A stretch of DNA of 21,232 bases from Deinococcus frigens DSM 12807 (GTDB taxonomy: Bacteria; Deinococcota; Deinococci; Deinococcales; Deinococcaceae): NCBI RefSeq assembly GCF_000701425.1, contig NZ_JNIW01000059.1, forward strand, positions 1-21,232, written 5' to 3'. The translations under genes and the position numbers were made by a program. Below, piece after piece: positions 20,947 to 21,232 of the stretch. Positions within the stretch are counted from its first letter, which is position 1. The number at the start of each line of letters is the position of its first letter. The notes under the pieces were generated by a model, which was not told the DNA's origin, did no database searches, and saw nothing but the letters and a program-made list of their open reading frames with translations.

Positions 20947-21232
<286 letters not shown>

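Overview
The window reads as a stretch of a high-GC bacterial chromosome, most likely a Deinococcus. This is inferred from base composition, gene content, and many start codons that lack a Shine-Dalgarno (SD) site but have a TAnnnT -10 box only 5-9 bases upstream. That is the leaderless-mRNA arrangement known from Deinococcus. Gene order changes strand often and transcription units are short. Two transposase genes are cut by the window edges: an IS630-type C-terminus at the left and an IS4-like N-terminus at the right. I saw no tRNA, rRNA or CRISPR array.

Layout, left to right. IS630 transposase tail (3-323), then about 325 bases without a gene. A minus-strand envelope block follows: a stand-alone receiver-domain response regulator, a class A penicillin-binding protein (PBP1A type) and an exported thioredoxin-fold protein. 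Then come plus-strand mnmA (tRNA 2-thiouridine synthesis) with a tiny membrane-peptide ORF fused to its start by an ATGA overlap, a small HAD protein overlapping mnmA tail to tail, a hemolysin III/PAQR membrane protein, and a minus-strand unit of a 33-residue small ORF, a renalase-like FAD protein and a CitE-like lyase. Next are a PaaI-type thioesterase (plus), an orphan HsdR-N nuclease with a DUF4357 domain (minus), a frameshifted BTAD-type regulator (minus) and a GlsB/YeaQ stress membrane protein (minus).

From 11.5 kb: thrB (homoserine kinase) behind a 14-codon proline-rich leader ORF; a MITE-like element of about 165 bp with 13-bp terminal inverted repeats flanked by TA; a 69-residue unknown protein; and a class I aminotransferase. 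A DNA-maintenance group follows: a large MrfA-like DEAH helicase, xseB (exonuclease VII small subunit), a flavin reductase-like protein and an AlkA-type glycosylase. The window ends with an exported YbaY-like protein, a subtilisin-like lipoprotein protease and the start of the IS4-like transposase.

The most interesting observation is that the MrfA-like helicase ends in a helix-turn-helix-like segment plus a domain closely resembling the C-terminal Tudor-like domain of UvrD/PcrA, which binds RNA polymerase. This suggests a helicase that couples excision repair to transcription. A second theme is four genes (mnmA, thrB, the YbaY-like gene and the FAD gene) whose starts overlap the end of a short upstream ORF, so they may be translated by coupling from leader peptides.
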